From Paradesertivirga superstes (GTDB lineage Bacteria > Bacteroidota > Bacteroidia > Sphingobacteriales > Sphingobacteriaceae): a stretch of 64,000 nt of DNA. The notes below the pieces were generated by a model, which had not been told where the DNA came from, made no database searches, and worked only from the letters and a program-made list of their open reading frames with translations. The translations under genes were made by a program, and so were the position numbers. The stretch's first letter is position 1. Every line of letters begins with the position of its first letter. The DNA lies in contig NZ_JBBJCN010000012.1 in NCBI RefSeq assembly GCF_037622515.1, forward strand, positions 1 to 64,000, in the 5' to 3' direction. Shown one piece after another: positions 1 through 8,858 of the stretch.

Positions 1-149
1 TTATTATCAGAGGTATTAGCTAATTACATGTTTGAACCTTTATTGTCAAAGAATATTCACAAAATCCGGCTTTTTATTATAATCTTTAAGTATTAAGAAA
101 TAATGAACTAATTATTCGTTATAGAAGAGCATTTAGATAGAAAAATAAT

Positions 150-1865
150 ATGAATTTAATACGTAAAATAGTTTTGATCGGGGCCTTCGTTCCGATGATT
201 GTTTTGGGGCAATCGAAGGAAAAGCCTAAAGAGAACTGGCAGAATTTAGATTTACAACGAGATGGGGTTATGGGGATCAGTACCGAGCGAGCATATGAAC
301 TGCTTAAAGGGAAGCCCAGTACTCCTGTTGTAGTGGCCGTCATAGATGGTGGGGTAGATGAAGAGCACGAGGATTTAAAAGCGGTCATGTGGAAAAACAC
401 AAAAGAGATTGCTGGTAACAATAAAGATGACGATAAGAATGGCTATGTAGACGACCTGTATGGTTGGAATTTCCTTGGTTCTCAAGATGGAAATGTTCGA
501 TATGATAATTTAGAGGTGGTCAGGCTTGTGAGGAAACTCAAAGATAAATATGCATCTGTAGTAAATTCCACACCTCTATCAGAAGAGGAGCGGAAAGAAT
601 TTACTCAGTACAAGAAAATGGTTACTGATTATATGACTCGTCTGGATAATGCACGCCGGGGTTATGAAAGCTTAGCCGTAATAAAAAAGATCACAGAAGA
701 AATTACTGTAAAGATCGGCAAGCCGGCTCCTTCTTTAAAGGATTTCGAAAAATATGAATCTGCCAACGAAATAGAATCAAAGGTTTTAAAAGTTATTAAA
801 TCCGAGATGAAGAAGGAACCGGATTATAAGCTATTCAAAAAAGATATTGATGATACCTATAAGTATTATAGCTCCCAGGTCAACTATCACCTTAATATAG
901 ATTATGATCCCAGGGATTCTGTCAAAGATGATTATTCCAATACTTCGAACAGAATTTATGGTAATTCTGATATTACAGGACCTGACGCAGAACATGGCAC
1001 CCATGTAGCCGGTATAATAGCGGCAGTCAGGGGAAATGGCATCGGAATAAATGGTATTGCTGGCAATGTTAGAATCATGGGAGTTCGTACAGTTCCTGAT
1101 GGTGATGAGCGTGACAAAGATGTTGCAAATGCTATCCGTTATGCCGTAGATAATGGTGCAAAAGTTATCAATATGAGCTTCGGTAAAGCTTATGCGTGGA
1201 ATAAGGCAGTAGTAGACAGCGCGGTAAAATATGCCGAATCTAAGGATGTCCTTTTAGTTCACGCTGCAGGAAACGATGGAAAGAATACCGACTTCGGGGT
1301 GAATTTTCCGAATAGAATTTATGGAAATATTACGTCGATAGAAAAACCTCAGGTACTTGATGGCAGGTCTCTGCAGGGATATAGAAGACCTCCGGAGGTA
1401 ACTAAAGTAATTCCGCAGGATACCGCGAATGCAAAGTCAAGATTTGATTTACCAAGGGCTCAAAACTGGATAGAAGTTGGCGCGTCTGGATGGACTAATG
1501 ACGATAATCTCGTTGCGAGTTTTTCCAATTACGGAAAGATGTCTGTAGATGTGTTTGCACCTGGTGTTAAAGTAAATTCAACAATTCCCGGTTCAAAATA
1601 TGAACCCAATGACGGCACAAGTATGGCTTCTCCGGTGGTTGCAGGTTTAGCAGCCTTAATCAGGTCTTATTATCCCTCTCTTACCGCAGTGCAGGTTAAA
1701 GATATAATAATGAAATCGGTAACCAAGATTGATCAAAAAGTTAAGATCAAGGAAGATGGTTCAAGTAAAAAAGTTAAGCTGGATGAGATTTCCATTTCTG
1801 GCGGGGTCGTAAACGCCTATAATGCTATACAACTGGCATCAAAAATTAATAATTCGAGTTTGTAA
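150..1865 (+). CDS. Secreted S8 family serine peptidase (subtilase)
   Basis: Exported subtilisin-type protease, probably acting in the periplasm or outside the cell. The first 20 residues form a signal peptide (basic start, hydrophobic core, 'VLGQS' cleavage region). The catalytic triad is visible: Asp66 in 'VAVIDGGVD', His285 in 'EHGTHVAGI', Ser491 in 'GTSMASPVVAG'; the oxyanion Asn is in 'HAAGND' near residue 375. About 220 residues separate Asp and His, far more than in subtilisin; the extra part (about 110-270) is charged and probably helical, an insertion typical of Bacteroidota subtilases. There is no obvious C-terminal sorting domain. The gene stands alone and ends at a strong bidirectional terminator shared with the convergent metallophosphatase gene. 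The substrate is unknown. Confidence 0.93.
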   Translation: MNLIRKIVLIGAFVPMIVLGQSKEKPKENWQNLDLQRDGVMGISTERAYELLKGKPSTPVVVAVIDGGVDEEHEDLKAVMWKNTKEIAGNNKDDDKNGYVDDLYGWNFLGSQDGNVRYDNLEVVRLVRKLKDKYASVVNSTPLSEEERKEFTQYKKMVTDYMTRLDNARRGYESLAVIKKITEEITVKIGKPAPSLKDFEKYESANEIESKVLKVIKSEMKKEPDYKLFKKDIDDTYKYYSSQVNYHLNIDYDPRDSVKDDYSNTSNRIYGNSDITGPDAEHGTHVAGIIAAVRGNGIGINGIAGNVRIMGVRTVPDGDERDKDVANAIRYAVDNGAKVINMSFGKAYAWNKAVVDSAVKYAESKDVLLVHAAGNDGKNTDFGVNFPNRIYGNITSIEKPQVLDGRSLQGYRRPPEVTKVIPQDTANAKSRFDLPRAQNWIEVGASGWTNDDNLVASFSNYGKMSVDVFAPGVKVNSTIPGSKYEPNDGTSMASPVVAGLAALIRSYYPSLTAVQVKDIIMKSVTKIDQKVKIKEDGSSKKVKLDEISISGGVVNAYNAIQLASKINNSSL

Positions 1866-1875
1866 GTATTAGTAT

Positions 1876-1911
1876 AAAAAAAATGCCGGAGACAGCTCCG
1901 GCATTTTTTTT
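1876..1911. terminator. Bidirectional intrinsic terminator
   Basis: A perfect stem ATGCCGGAG / CTCCGGCAT with a 4-base loop is flanked by a run of A on the left and T on the right, so it can stop transcription from both sides. It lies between the convergent subtilase and metallophosphatase genes and its T-run touches the stop codon of the latter. Confidence 0.9.
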
Positions 1912-4900
1912 AGAACGAAAATCCGCTATTTATACTAAAGTATCTTCCTTCTTTAGAAATGCCATAACCAGCTGAGAGAAGGAACTTGTTATAAAAATTA
2001 ACCCATGCCCCGGGCCCATATGCGGTATGCAAATCATTACTTTCAGGAATGTTAGAAAAGACTCTGCCTGAATCAAAGAATCCAAATAAGCCAAAGTTTC
2101 CTGTTAATATATAATTCCTGAAGGTGGAAACTTTAAACCTGAGTTCGGAGTTTTGGTAGACATATGATTTTCCGGCGAAGCGGTTATTTCTATAACCTCT
2201 CAAATTAGTGGTATTACCCAGGAAATTTGATTGAAAAAATTTATAATTCCCAATATTTGTTGCCCCCCCTATTCTTAAGGCCGCTGTTACCGGGAAATTG
2301 AAATTTGGGGTTCCAAAAAATGCTATATCTGTTTTAAGCTGCAAGAAATTATCTTTTGTTCTATTTACAGCATTAAAATAATTAATTTCATTCTTCCAGC
2401 GCACGCCGGATGAAGGGGTCAATTCATTATCCACAAAATCAATGTTAGCATAAGAACGCAGAGTAGCAAATCTTGAAGGGTTATCCAAATCAGCTTTCTC
2501 CAAAAAATCTCCGCTTGTTAAGAAATTGTTCAACGGCTTTTCAATCCAGTATAACTCGTATCCAGGTCCGATTCCGATTTTAAAGGCCTGGGTAAAGCGT
2601 CGTTGAAAGAAGGTTGAAAAAGAAATATTTTTGGTTCTCACCCTGTAATAATCGATATCGTCACCAACGTTAGGAGTGGAGTTCCCCTGCCCAAAGTAAT
2701 TAAATGTGTACTTAGGACCATTAAATGCAGCTTGTATTATTATATCTTTATTTCTGCCAAAGATAGAATAGATGTTTCCCGTGTAATTGATGCTGTGTGC
2801 ATGAGTTCGGGGAGCATATCTCGCAGTAATTTTATGAGTGTAACTATAGGGTTCTTTTCTAAAGCCATAATGTCTCAACTGATAACCTGCGCCAATAAAT
2901 AAACCGTCGTCAACATTGTAATCAAAAGAAGGCATCGGACTTTTCTTGTCATACTTAAATGCATTTCGATTGTATTCGTGTACGCTTTCATATTTAGAAA
3001 GTGCCAGTTTGGTGCTTTTTCCCTTATTTATGGTTGCTTCATTGTCTCTTGTATCATATACTATAATATTTTTGCTTTGATCGGTTGTATTATCAGTATA
3101 ATGATCGGCATCCGCACCCCCTACTACTCTTATTTTTATTTTTGAAGCATCACCCTTAACAACAATACTATCACGACCTTCGAAGGCAAAAATGTTTATT
3201 TCCTGGGTTTCTTTACTAAGAAAAGTACGCCCAAAAATCTTGGTATCTACTTTTCTATCTTTATCAATTTTGTAAATAGAAAGTCTTGTAAAATCGCCTA
3301 TATTTTCAATTAATATATATTCGTGCTTATCAGTGCCTGTAATTGTTACTTCTTTAGTAAGCACGGCATAGTATTCTTCTGCAGCCTTGGTTATATTATT
3401 TCTTCGCGATTTAAGTTTCCCGATAATTTCTCCTCCCGAAATATTAAACACTTCCGGCGGCATTTTCCGTACAGCATCTTCAATGACTTTGTCTGTTAAT
3501 TTGGTTTGTACTTCAAATGCTACCTGTAACCATTGTTCATGAGTTAACTTATTAAGGAAATTTCTGTCAAGATTACGGGCAGCGATAGAGAGTTTGGATA
3601 CATCTTTGATCTCATATTCAAATGACTGAAGATCAGGAACTACTTTTGTGATCAATCTTGGTAAGGTACCATCATATTTTGTGAAAGCCTGGTCTCTGTC
3701 GCGGGGAATAGGTCTGTAAATTGATCCTTTTTCTTTCTTAAACTCCGCCCAGCGCCATTGGTCTTCGTGTCTGTCCCAGTCACTTATTAAAATGTCAAAT
3801 AAGCGGGCCTTTAAGTACATTACCTGGTCAACTTCATTGTCGTTGTCTTTATGAAGCTTTTCATATAATTTGTGGGTGCTTATTGCATTTTTTGCGTTCC
3901 CGAATGATTTAAAGTCAGAAACATCCTCATCGGGTCTTGCTTCAATAGTTCCCAATTGTCCGCCAACCTGCTGAATGTAGGGGCCCAATAAACGGGAGTA
4001 AGGCATGTAAACCAATTGAGGACTTACATAAAAAATTCCGATAGCTTTTGCCATATCAGGCACAATGAGAGAGCCATAAGGATGGGCCGAGGATATTTGA
4101 TCCTGAAAAAAGTCGTCCGCAAAAGTCCGGATAAATCCTTCCGGTAATAAAGCGCTGGGATCTTTTCGGACGGTTCTGAACTGGTATACGTTTCCATCTT
4201 TACCATCCAACTGCAGGGATGTGGTTTGTTTTCCTCCACCCATTTTTAAAGGAGTGAGACCACCGGCAAAGGTACTCAGGTCTAAATAATTGACTTTAAC
4301 CGGCGTGGCCCATGTGTCGCGATAATGTTCGCCAAAAAATGTACGTTTAAAACCACCAGCTTCGTATTGAGGACCCGCAGCTATAACCTTTACGCTGTCT
4401 TTATAATTAATTTGCTTTTCTTCACGAATTTCAGAGGCATCTTTGGGCAGAATAGCATAAAGAGGGGCCCTGTACATTAATTTACCTTCTGAGCCATCAC
4501 CTACAGGTTCCCAGAATTCGACCCAGCTTTGTCCGTTATCGTAATAATTTATTTTTGAAAACCCTTTGGTACCATGAGCAAATAAAGCTTCATTTCCCTT
4601 GGTCATCCCGTTTGATTTTGCACCCGCTCCGCTAATAATATGGCTTATATCATTATATCTGTTAAACTGAAGGGCGTGTTCATGTCCTGTTGCAATTACA
4701 ACATTCTTTTCTTCTTCTAATATTGCTAACAGTCCGCGTTTTAACTGCTGATAATCTTTATTAGATAAATCTTGTCTCGATATCCCGTACTGGCGCATAA
4801 AAGGATATATGGAGCCAATTACAGGTAAGGGAATAAAAAGCTTTTCACGAACAAGCGTTAATGGAAACATATAATCTTTAAGAGAATAATATCCACCGTG

Positions 4901-5671
4901 CTTTCCGTTACTGAATAAGGGATGGTGCTGCGCAATAACAATGTTTTTGCCTCTGTTTCTTACAATTATATCTTTTACCTGTTCCAGAATTTCAAGGCGG
5001 CTTCCCGCGGTGCATCCATTGTCCGGAGCTATGGGTTTTTCATATTTATAAAGCCACCATTCGCTATCCAGTACAATAACTACCAGGTCATTATTTAATT
5101 GAAGTTCTACAGGGCCGGGGCAACCATCGCTGGGAAGAAAGACATCATTAGAATCAAGATAGTTTTCTACAAACTCTTCCTGGCGATTTATCGCTGCAAG
5201 GCCACCTGGATAACTTTCATTCCAATCATGATTGCCGGGAAGAAAGACTTTTCTACCCTTAAAATCCTTGACAATATTCATCTGCTCAATAATTCTCCGC
5301 TCCTTTTCTTTTCTGTCGGCGTCCTCAGGTTCAGGTAAGCCTGTATTGTAAATATTGTCTCCGAGAAACATGACAACATCTTTGGGATTAGAATTATATA
5401 GCACGCTGTCTTTTCCTGCGATCTTTAGCATTTGCTGTTTAAAGATGTGGCTTTGGGCAAGTTTAAGTGTAGGTTCCTGACGGTTGGCATCCGGATTTCC
5501 GGCATCCCCAATTAGAAAAACAGTATATTTTAAATGTGTTGAGTCGGGTGGTGTTGCTTTCTCCCAGGCTAATTCACTTTTGTCGTAGAATGGTTTTAAT
5601 GTTATACAGCCTGTTAAAAAGAGTATAATGGAGCTTATAAGTGTAAATTGATTAAAAAACTTAATCTTCAT
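1910..5671 (-). CDS. Lipoprotein metallophosphoesterase fused to BamA/TamA-like outer-membrane barrel
   Basis: A 1253-residue two-part protein. Residues 1-22 are a lipoprotein signal with lipobox 'LFLTGC' (Cys22). Residues about 50-350 are a calcineurin-like phosphoesterase: 'IGDAGNPDA' (Asp56), 'GDN' (104-106), 'GNHD' (146-149), 'AQHHP' and 'GHEH'. The middle region (about 430-880) is not assigned to a domain with confidence. From about residue 900 to the end the sequence looks like a 16-stranded Omp85/BamA-type barrel: alternating aromatic strands, a 'LRGYRNNRF' loop, and a C-terminal aromatic residue. Proteins with this layout are known in Bacteroidota, but their substrate is not. The start overlaps the end of the upstream lipoprotein gene by 11 bases, so the two are probably co-transcribed. 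The catalytic part would be held at the outer membrane. Confidence 0.85.
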   Translation of the reverse strand: MKIKFFNQFTLISSIILFLTGCITLKPFYDKSELAWEKATPPDSTHLKYTVFLIGDAGNPDANRQEPTLKLAQSHIFKQQMLKIAGKDSVLYNSNPKDVVMFLGDNIYNTGLPEPEDADRKEKERRIIEQMNIVKDFKGRKVFLPGNHDWNESYPGGLAAINRQEEFVENYLDSNDVFLPSDGCPGPVELQLNNDLVVIVLDSEWWLYKYEKPIAPDNGCTAGSRLEILEQVKDIIVRNRGKNIVIAQHHPLFSNGKHGGYYSLKDYMFPLTLVREKLFIPLPVIGSIYPFMRQYGISRQDLSNKDYQQLKRGLLAILEEEKNVVIATGHEHALQFNRYNDISHIISGAGAKSNGMTKGNEALFAHGTKGFSKINYYDNGQSWVEFWEPVGDGSEGKLMYRAPLYAILPKDASEIREEKQINYKDSVKVIAAGPQYEAGGFKRTFFGEHYRDTWATPVKVNYLDLSTFAGGLTPLKMGGGKQTTSLQLDGKDGNVYQFRTVRKDPSALLPEGFIRTFADDFFQDQISSAHPYGSLIVPDMAKAIGIFYVSPQLVYMPYSRLLGPYIQQVGGQLGTIEARPDEDVSDFKSFGNAKNAISTHKLYEKLHKDNDNEVDQVMYLKARLFDILISDWDRHEDQWRWAEFKKEKGSIYRPIPRDRDQAFTKYDGTLPRLITKVVPDLQSFEYEIKDVSKLSIAARNLDRNFLNKLTHEQWLQVAFEVQTKLTDKVIEDAVRKMPPEVFNISGGEIIGKLKSRRNNITKAAEEYYAVLTKEVTITGTDKHEYILIENIGDFTRLSIYKIDKDRKVDTKIFGRTFLSKETQEINIFAFEGRDSIVVKGDASKIKIRVVGGADADHYTDNTTDQSKNIIVYDTRDNEATINKGKSTKLALSKYESVHEYNRNAFKYDKKSPMPSFDYNVDDGLFIGAGYQLRHYGFRKEPYSYTHKITARYAPRTHAHSINYTGNIYSIFGRNKDIIIQAAFNGPKYTFNYFGQGNSTPNVGDDIDYYRVRTKNISFSTFFQRRFTQAFKIGIGPGYELYWIEKPLNNFLTSGDFLEKADLDNPSRFATLRSYANIDFVDNELTPSSGVRWKNEINYFNAVNRTKDNFLQLKTDIAFFGTPNFNFPVTAALRIGGATNIGNYKFFQSNFLGNTTNLRGYRNNRFAGKSYVYQNSELRFKVSTFRNYILTGNFGLFGFFDSGRVFSNIPESNDLHTAYGPGAWVNFYNKFLLSAGYGISKEGRYFSINSGFSF

Positions 5672-6560
5672 AGTTTAATTCTATAATGTTTGCCTGGCCG
5701 CCTTTTCCTTCGTTTGATATAAATAATTTGCCGTCACTTGTGAAGGCTAAGCCTTCAGGTTGTACAAATTCCTTACCATCCAATTCTAAAATTCTAGTAA
5801 TAGAACCCTTACTGTTTAATACGGCTACTATATTGTTTAATGACGAAAGCACATACAGTTCGCCGGTTTTGGGATGGAAGTTTAATGCAGATGTTCTGAA
5901 TACTTCATTTAAATTTTGATTGCCTACTGCTTTGAGTATTTTTTTTGAGAATTCTTCTATTTCATCGCCTTTAAAAAAAGTTTCTATTTCAGATTTCTTA
6001 ATGGAATAAGCCGCATCGGTATTAAGTGTTTTAGATTTAAGGTCGAAGGCATATATATCTTTTTCTTCTTCATTTCCATCAAGACTAAAATCCTTTACGG
6101 CGAGAAGTAATCTGTTCTTCTTTTTATCATAAGCTAAGCCTTCAATATTATTTTCTTCTTTGAGAACAGTTTTAAAAACATTCGGTTTGGACTGACCCTT
6201 TTTAAAGTTTTTTAATTCATAAAGGGCGCCCGAGCTGCTTACAATCCATAAATCGTCACCAACTACTGCAAGGTCCTCATAATCTTTTCCTTTCCAGAAC
6301 TCATATTTCGTTGTTATTTCCTCCTTCGTTAAATCGTAAAAGTAAAGCAATCCCTCTTCATCCTGAATCGCAACCAGGGTGCTGTCTGTAACAAAGGAAA
6401 TTCCGGAGATTTCCATTAATTCCTTGGGAACGCTGTAAAGTTTACCCCCTATAGGTTCGAGAGTAGGCTTGGAAACAGAATCCTGATTATCTGCTTTTTT
6501 GTCTGATGTTCCGCATGAAATAAAAAAAAGAGCTAACAAAAGCTGACTTATTCTGTTCAT
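5661..6560 (-). CDS. SdiA-regulated-like beta-propeller lipoprotein
   Basis: A 299-residue protein with a lipoprotein signal (lipobox 'FFISCGTS', Cys near residue 16). The body has the repeated strand pattern of a six-bladed propeller of the SdiA-regulated/SMP-30-like type: 'EISGISFVTDSTLVAIQDE', 'NIEGLAYDKKKNRLLLAVKD', 'FHPKTGELYVLSS' and 'QPEGLAFTSDGKLFISNE'. Such proteins are usually surface or periplasmic; a specific ligand or hydrolase activity cannot be read from the sequence. It is first in a two-gene unit with the metallophosphatase-barrel gene (11-base overlap), which suggests a shared role at the cell envelope. Confidence 0.75.
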   Translation of the reverse strand: MNRISQLLLALFFISCGTSDKKADNQDSVSKPTLEPIGGKLYSVPKELMEISGISFVTDSTLVAIQDEEGLLYFYDLTKEEITTKYEFWKGKDYEDLAVVGDDLWIVSSSGALYELKNFKKGQSKPNVFKTVLKEENNIEGLAYDKKKNRLLLAVKDFSLDGNEEEKDIYAFDLKSKTLNTDAAYSIKKSEIETFFKGDEIEEFSKKILKAVGNQNLNEVFRTSALNFHPKTGELYVLSSLNNIVAVLNSKGSITRILELDGKEFVQPEGLAFTSDGKLFISNEGKGGQANIIELNYED

Positions 6561-6812
6561 AGATGAAATAATAATAATTTAATGTTACAACAATTAAGTT
6601 TTATAATAACTAAAATTGTACGTTATAGTTTCATACCTATTTGGAAGTTCTCTAAATAATATGAAATTGGGTAATCAGAATTTACCCGAACAGAGTTAAA
6701 ATACTTTTGATTGTATAAAACGATCTTAAATGAATATTTAATGTGAGTTTGCAAATATCAGAATTATAAAAGCACATTAAGACATTCACCATTAAAAAAA
6801 TAATTTATTTCC

Positions 6813-8018
6813 ATGAAAAATGCTAACCCGATAATTAAAAGTGCAGAAGAGTACGTATTTAATTTATTTAAGGAAAAGCTTCCACCAGACCATGTTTATC
6901 ACAATTATAAGCATACCTTCCAAACAGTTAAGGCCTGTAAAGAACTTGCTAATTCATACAATCTAACAAGCAGAGATCTCGAGCTCTTACTGCTGGCGGC
7001 AATTTTTCATGATACAGGATATATAGAAACCTATCTGGGGCATGAAGAGATAAGTATCAAAATGTTCAATGATTTTATTAAGGGGGATTACCCTCTGGAG
7101 GATATAAAAAAGGTTGAAGAGTTAATTTTATCGACTAAAGCGGGCAGCGTACCTGATGGTACTTTACAGGAAATACTTCATGACGCAGATTATATTAATA
7201 TAGGTAAGAAGAAATTTGTTCAGCGAGCTGAATTATTAAGGATTGAGTGGGAGCGATTGCTGAGCAAAATCTATACAGATCTGGAATGGGCTGAAATTCA
7301 ACTCAATTTCCTGATTTCTACCAATTTTGTTACCGAAGAGGCTATTGTGAAATTTGACGATCAGCGGGAAGTTAACATTCGTTTGCAGAGAGAGAGAATT
7401 GAGGAACTGAGAATTGCCCAGGAGAAGTTAAATTTCAAACTTGAGAAAAATAATCCGGATAAGCCACAAAAAGAGGGAAGAGGGGTTGAAACTTTATACC
7501 GCTCTGTTTATGATTATCATATAAACCTGAGCCAGATCGCAGATAATAAAGCAGGAATTATGATCAGTATTAATACAATCATAATTTCACTGGTTATTAC
7601 ATTATTCGGATCGGGCTACACTTTTTCCGGACAGAATGAATTCGGTAGTTTCAGGTTTGTTATCCCTATGGGAGTTTTACTTGTAACCAGTTTATTGGCG
7701 GTGGTTTTTGCTATACTTTCTTCGCGGCCTAATGTTACAACCAAAGAAAAGTATGAACTTTCTAAGAAAGACAGCAGTATTCTGTTTTTCGGAAATTTCG
7801 CTCAGTTAGAGATCAAAGATTTTGTGGGCCGGATCAAAGAATTAAAACGCGAGAGAGAGGAACTTTATGATAGTATGTCGGTAGATATATATCACCTGGG
7901 TTCGGTACTCGTGAAAAAATATAAACTCTTAAGCTGGTCTTACAATATATTTATGGGGGGACTAGTTCTTTGCGCAGTAGCTTTTATTGTAATTATGATT
8001 TTTTCTTATGGTTCATAA
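6813..8018 (+). CDS. HD-domain hydrolase fused to Pycsar-effector-like membrane domain (PycTM/DUF5706)
   Basis: Residues 1-200 are an HD phosphohydrolase: His34 in 'YKHTFQTVK', His66-Asp67 in 'AIFHDTGY' and 'ILHDADY' at 121-127 supply the expected metal ligands. A charged, coiled-coil-like linker (about 180-222) leads into a domain beginning 'SVYDYHINLSQIADNKAGIM', the hallmark of the Pycsar effector transmembrane family (DUF5706), with three predicted membrane helices at about 249-266, 283-303 and 377-398. HD domains often cleave nucleotides, including cyclic ones; PycTM domains are thought to disrupt the membrane when they sense a cyclic pyrimidine nucleotide. The fusion could both sense and degrade a signal, which is inference. 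It converges on, and overlaps by 26 bases, a gene for a cyclase-fold protein. Confidence 0.85.
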   Translation: MKNANPIIKSAEEYVFNLFKEKLPPDHVYHNYKHTFQTVKACKELANSYNLTSRDLELLLLAAIFHDTGYIETYLGHEEISIKMFNDFIKGDYPLEDIKKVEELILSTKAGSVPDGTLQEILHDADYINIGKKKFVQRAELLRIEWERLLSKIYTDLEWAEIQLNFLISTNFVTEEAIVKFDDQREVNIRLQRERIEELRIAQEKLNFKLEKNNPDKPQKEGRGVETLYRSVYDYHINLSQIADNKAGIMISINTIIISLVITLFGSGYTFSGQNEFGSFRFVIPMGVLLVTSLLAVVFAILSSRPNVTTKEKYELSKKDSSILFFGNFAQLEIKDFVGRIKELKREREELYDSMSVDIYHLGSVLVKKYKLLSWSYNIFMGGLVLCAVAFIVIMIFSYGS

Positions 8019-8640
8019 CATCATTCGAAAAAACTAAGCTGATTTCAAACGGAATGTATGAATATTTAACTTCCCCTAAGTATTCATATGTTTCAGAACC
8101 TTCTTGAAATTCACCCCAGGGAAAATATTGTTTAATATTGTTTCCATTTGTCTTGCTAAGATAATCATGTGTTAACAAAACATATTCACCCTCTTGGATA
8201 CTATTTTTCAGTAATTTATGCGCTATTATAACGTTTTGCCCAATTAGTTTGGTTCTACCTTTAATATTTGCTGTTATAATTTCGCCGTAATGGATAATGA
8301 TTTTCAGACCCATTTGACCGTCTGCCAGATATTTTTTGAAGTTTTTGGGATCCTCTTTCTCTGTCAGTTTTAAATAATTATAAAACGTTTCGAAAAGGAG
8401 CTGACATTGCCTGGCAACCATATTAACCGCAGGTAAACGACCGGTTTTATAGAAAAATATTGCATCTCCTTCTATCTCACCCACATTCATTTTAATAATA
8501 TTCGCACTTACAAGTCTTCGCAATAATCCTGGAATAAATCTGCTGCTGAAAGACAGTTCTGTAGTAGAAATGAATTTTGTGAATCCTGTTATATCAGGTA
8601 CACAAAAAAAAGCGCCTTTAATGTCTTCGTTTTTTTCCAT
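7993..8640 (-). CDS. DUF2652 protein with class III nucleotide-cyclase-like fold
   Basis: A 215-residue soluble protein. 'FFCVPDITGFTKFI' (Asp16) matches the first metal-binding segment of class III adenylate/guanylate cyclases, 'EIEGDAIFFYK' (Asp59) the second, and 'HYGEIITANIKG...LIGQNVIIAHKLL' the segment carrying the transition-state Asn and Arg. In that last segment the Asn position appears to be Ile and the Arg position Lys, so ordinary cyclase activity is doubtful. Family members are known as DUF2652 and are common in Bacteroidota; none has a role I can cite. The gene overlaps the end of the HD-PycTM gene, tail to tail. The C-terminal 60 residues are family-specific. Confidence 0.75.
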   Translation of the reverse strand: MEKNEDIKGAFFCVPDITGFTKFISTTELSFSSRFIPGLLRRLVSANIIKMNVGEIEGDAIFFYKTGRLPAVNMVARQCQLLFETFYNYLKLTEKEDPKNFKKYLADGQMGLKIIIHYGEIITANIKGRTKLIGQNVIIAHKLLKNSIQEGEYVLLTHDYLSKTNGNNIKQYFPWGEFQEGSETYEYLGEVKYSYIPFEISLVFSNDVMNHKKKS

Positions 8641-8858
8641 AATTGAAGTGATAAAGATAAGCGTTTAAATAGTTGATTTGTTTATCTTGAATCAGAAAAT
8701 AGAGTTCATAATTATGGCTTTTCTGTATAAATGAAAGTCAGAAATTAGAATTAAATCAGGAATGGGGCCGGGAACGAAATTTTTGAAAATATTTTTCCTG
8801 ATGATTAATCCTTTTGAATTCGTCAGTGTCATAATAATATCACGACTAATCAATTAGC

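Noticed and set aside
119..421. Minus-strand 100-codon frame
   Set aside because: It lies inside the subtilase gene, has Ser/Thr-rich shadow composition and no family resemblance.
6813..8640. A complete canonical Pycsar defence operon
   Set aside because: The two genes are convergent rather than co-directional, the cyclase-like protein lacks key residues, and no other defence genes are near; reported only as a lead.
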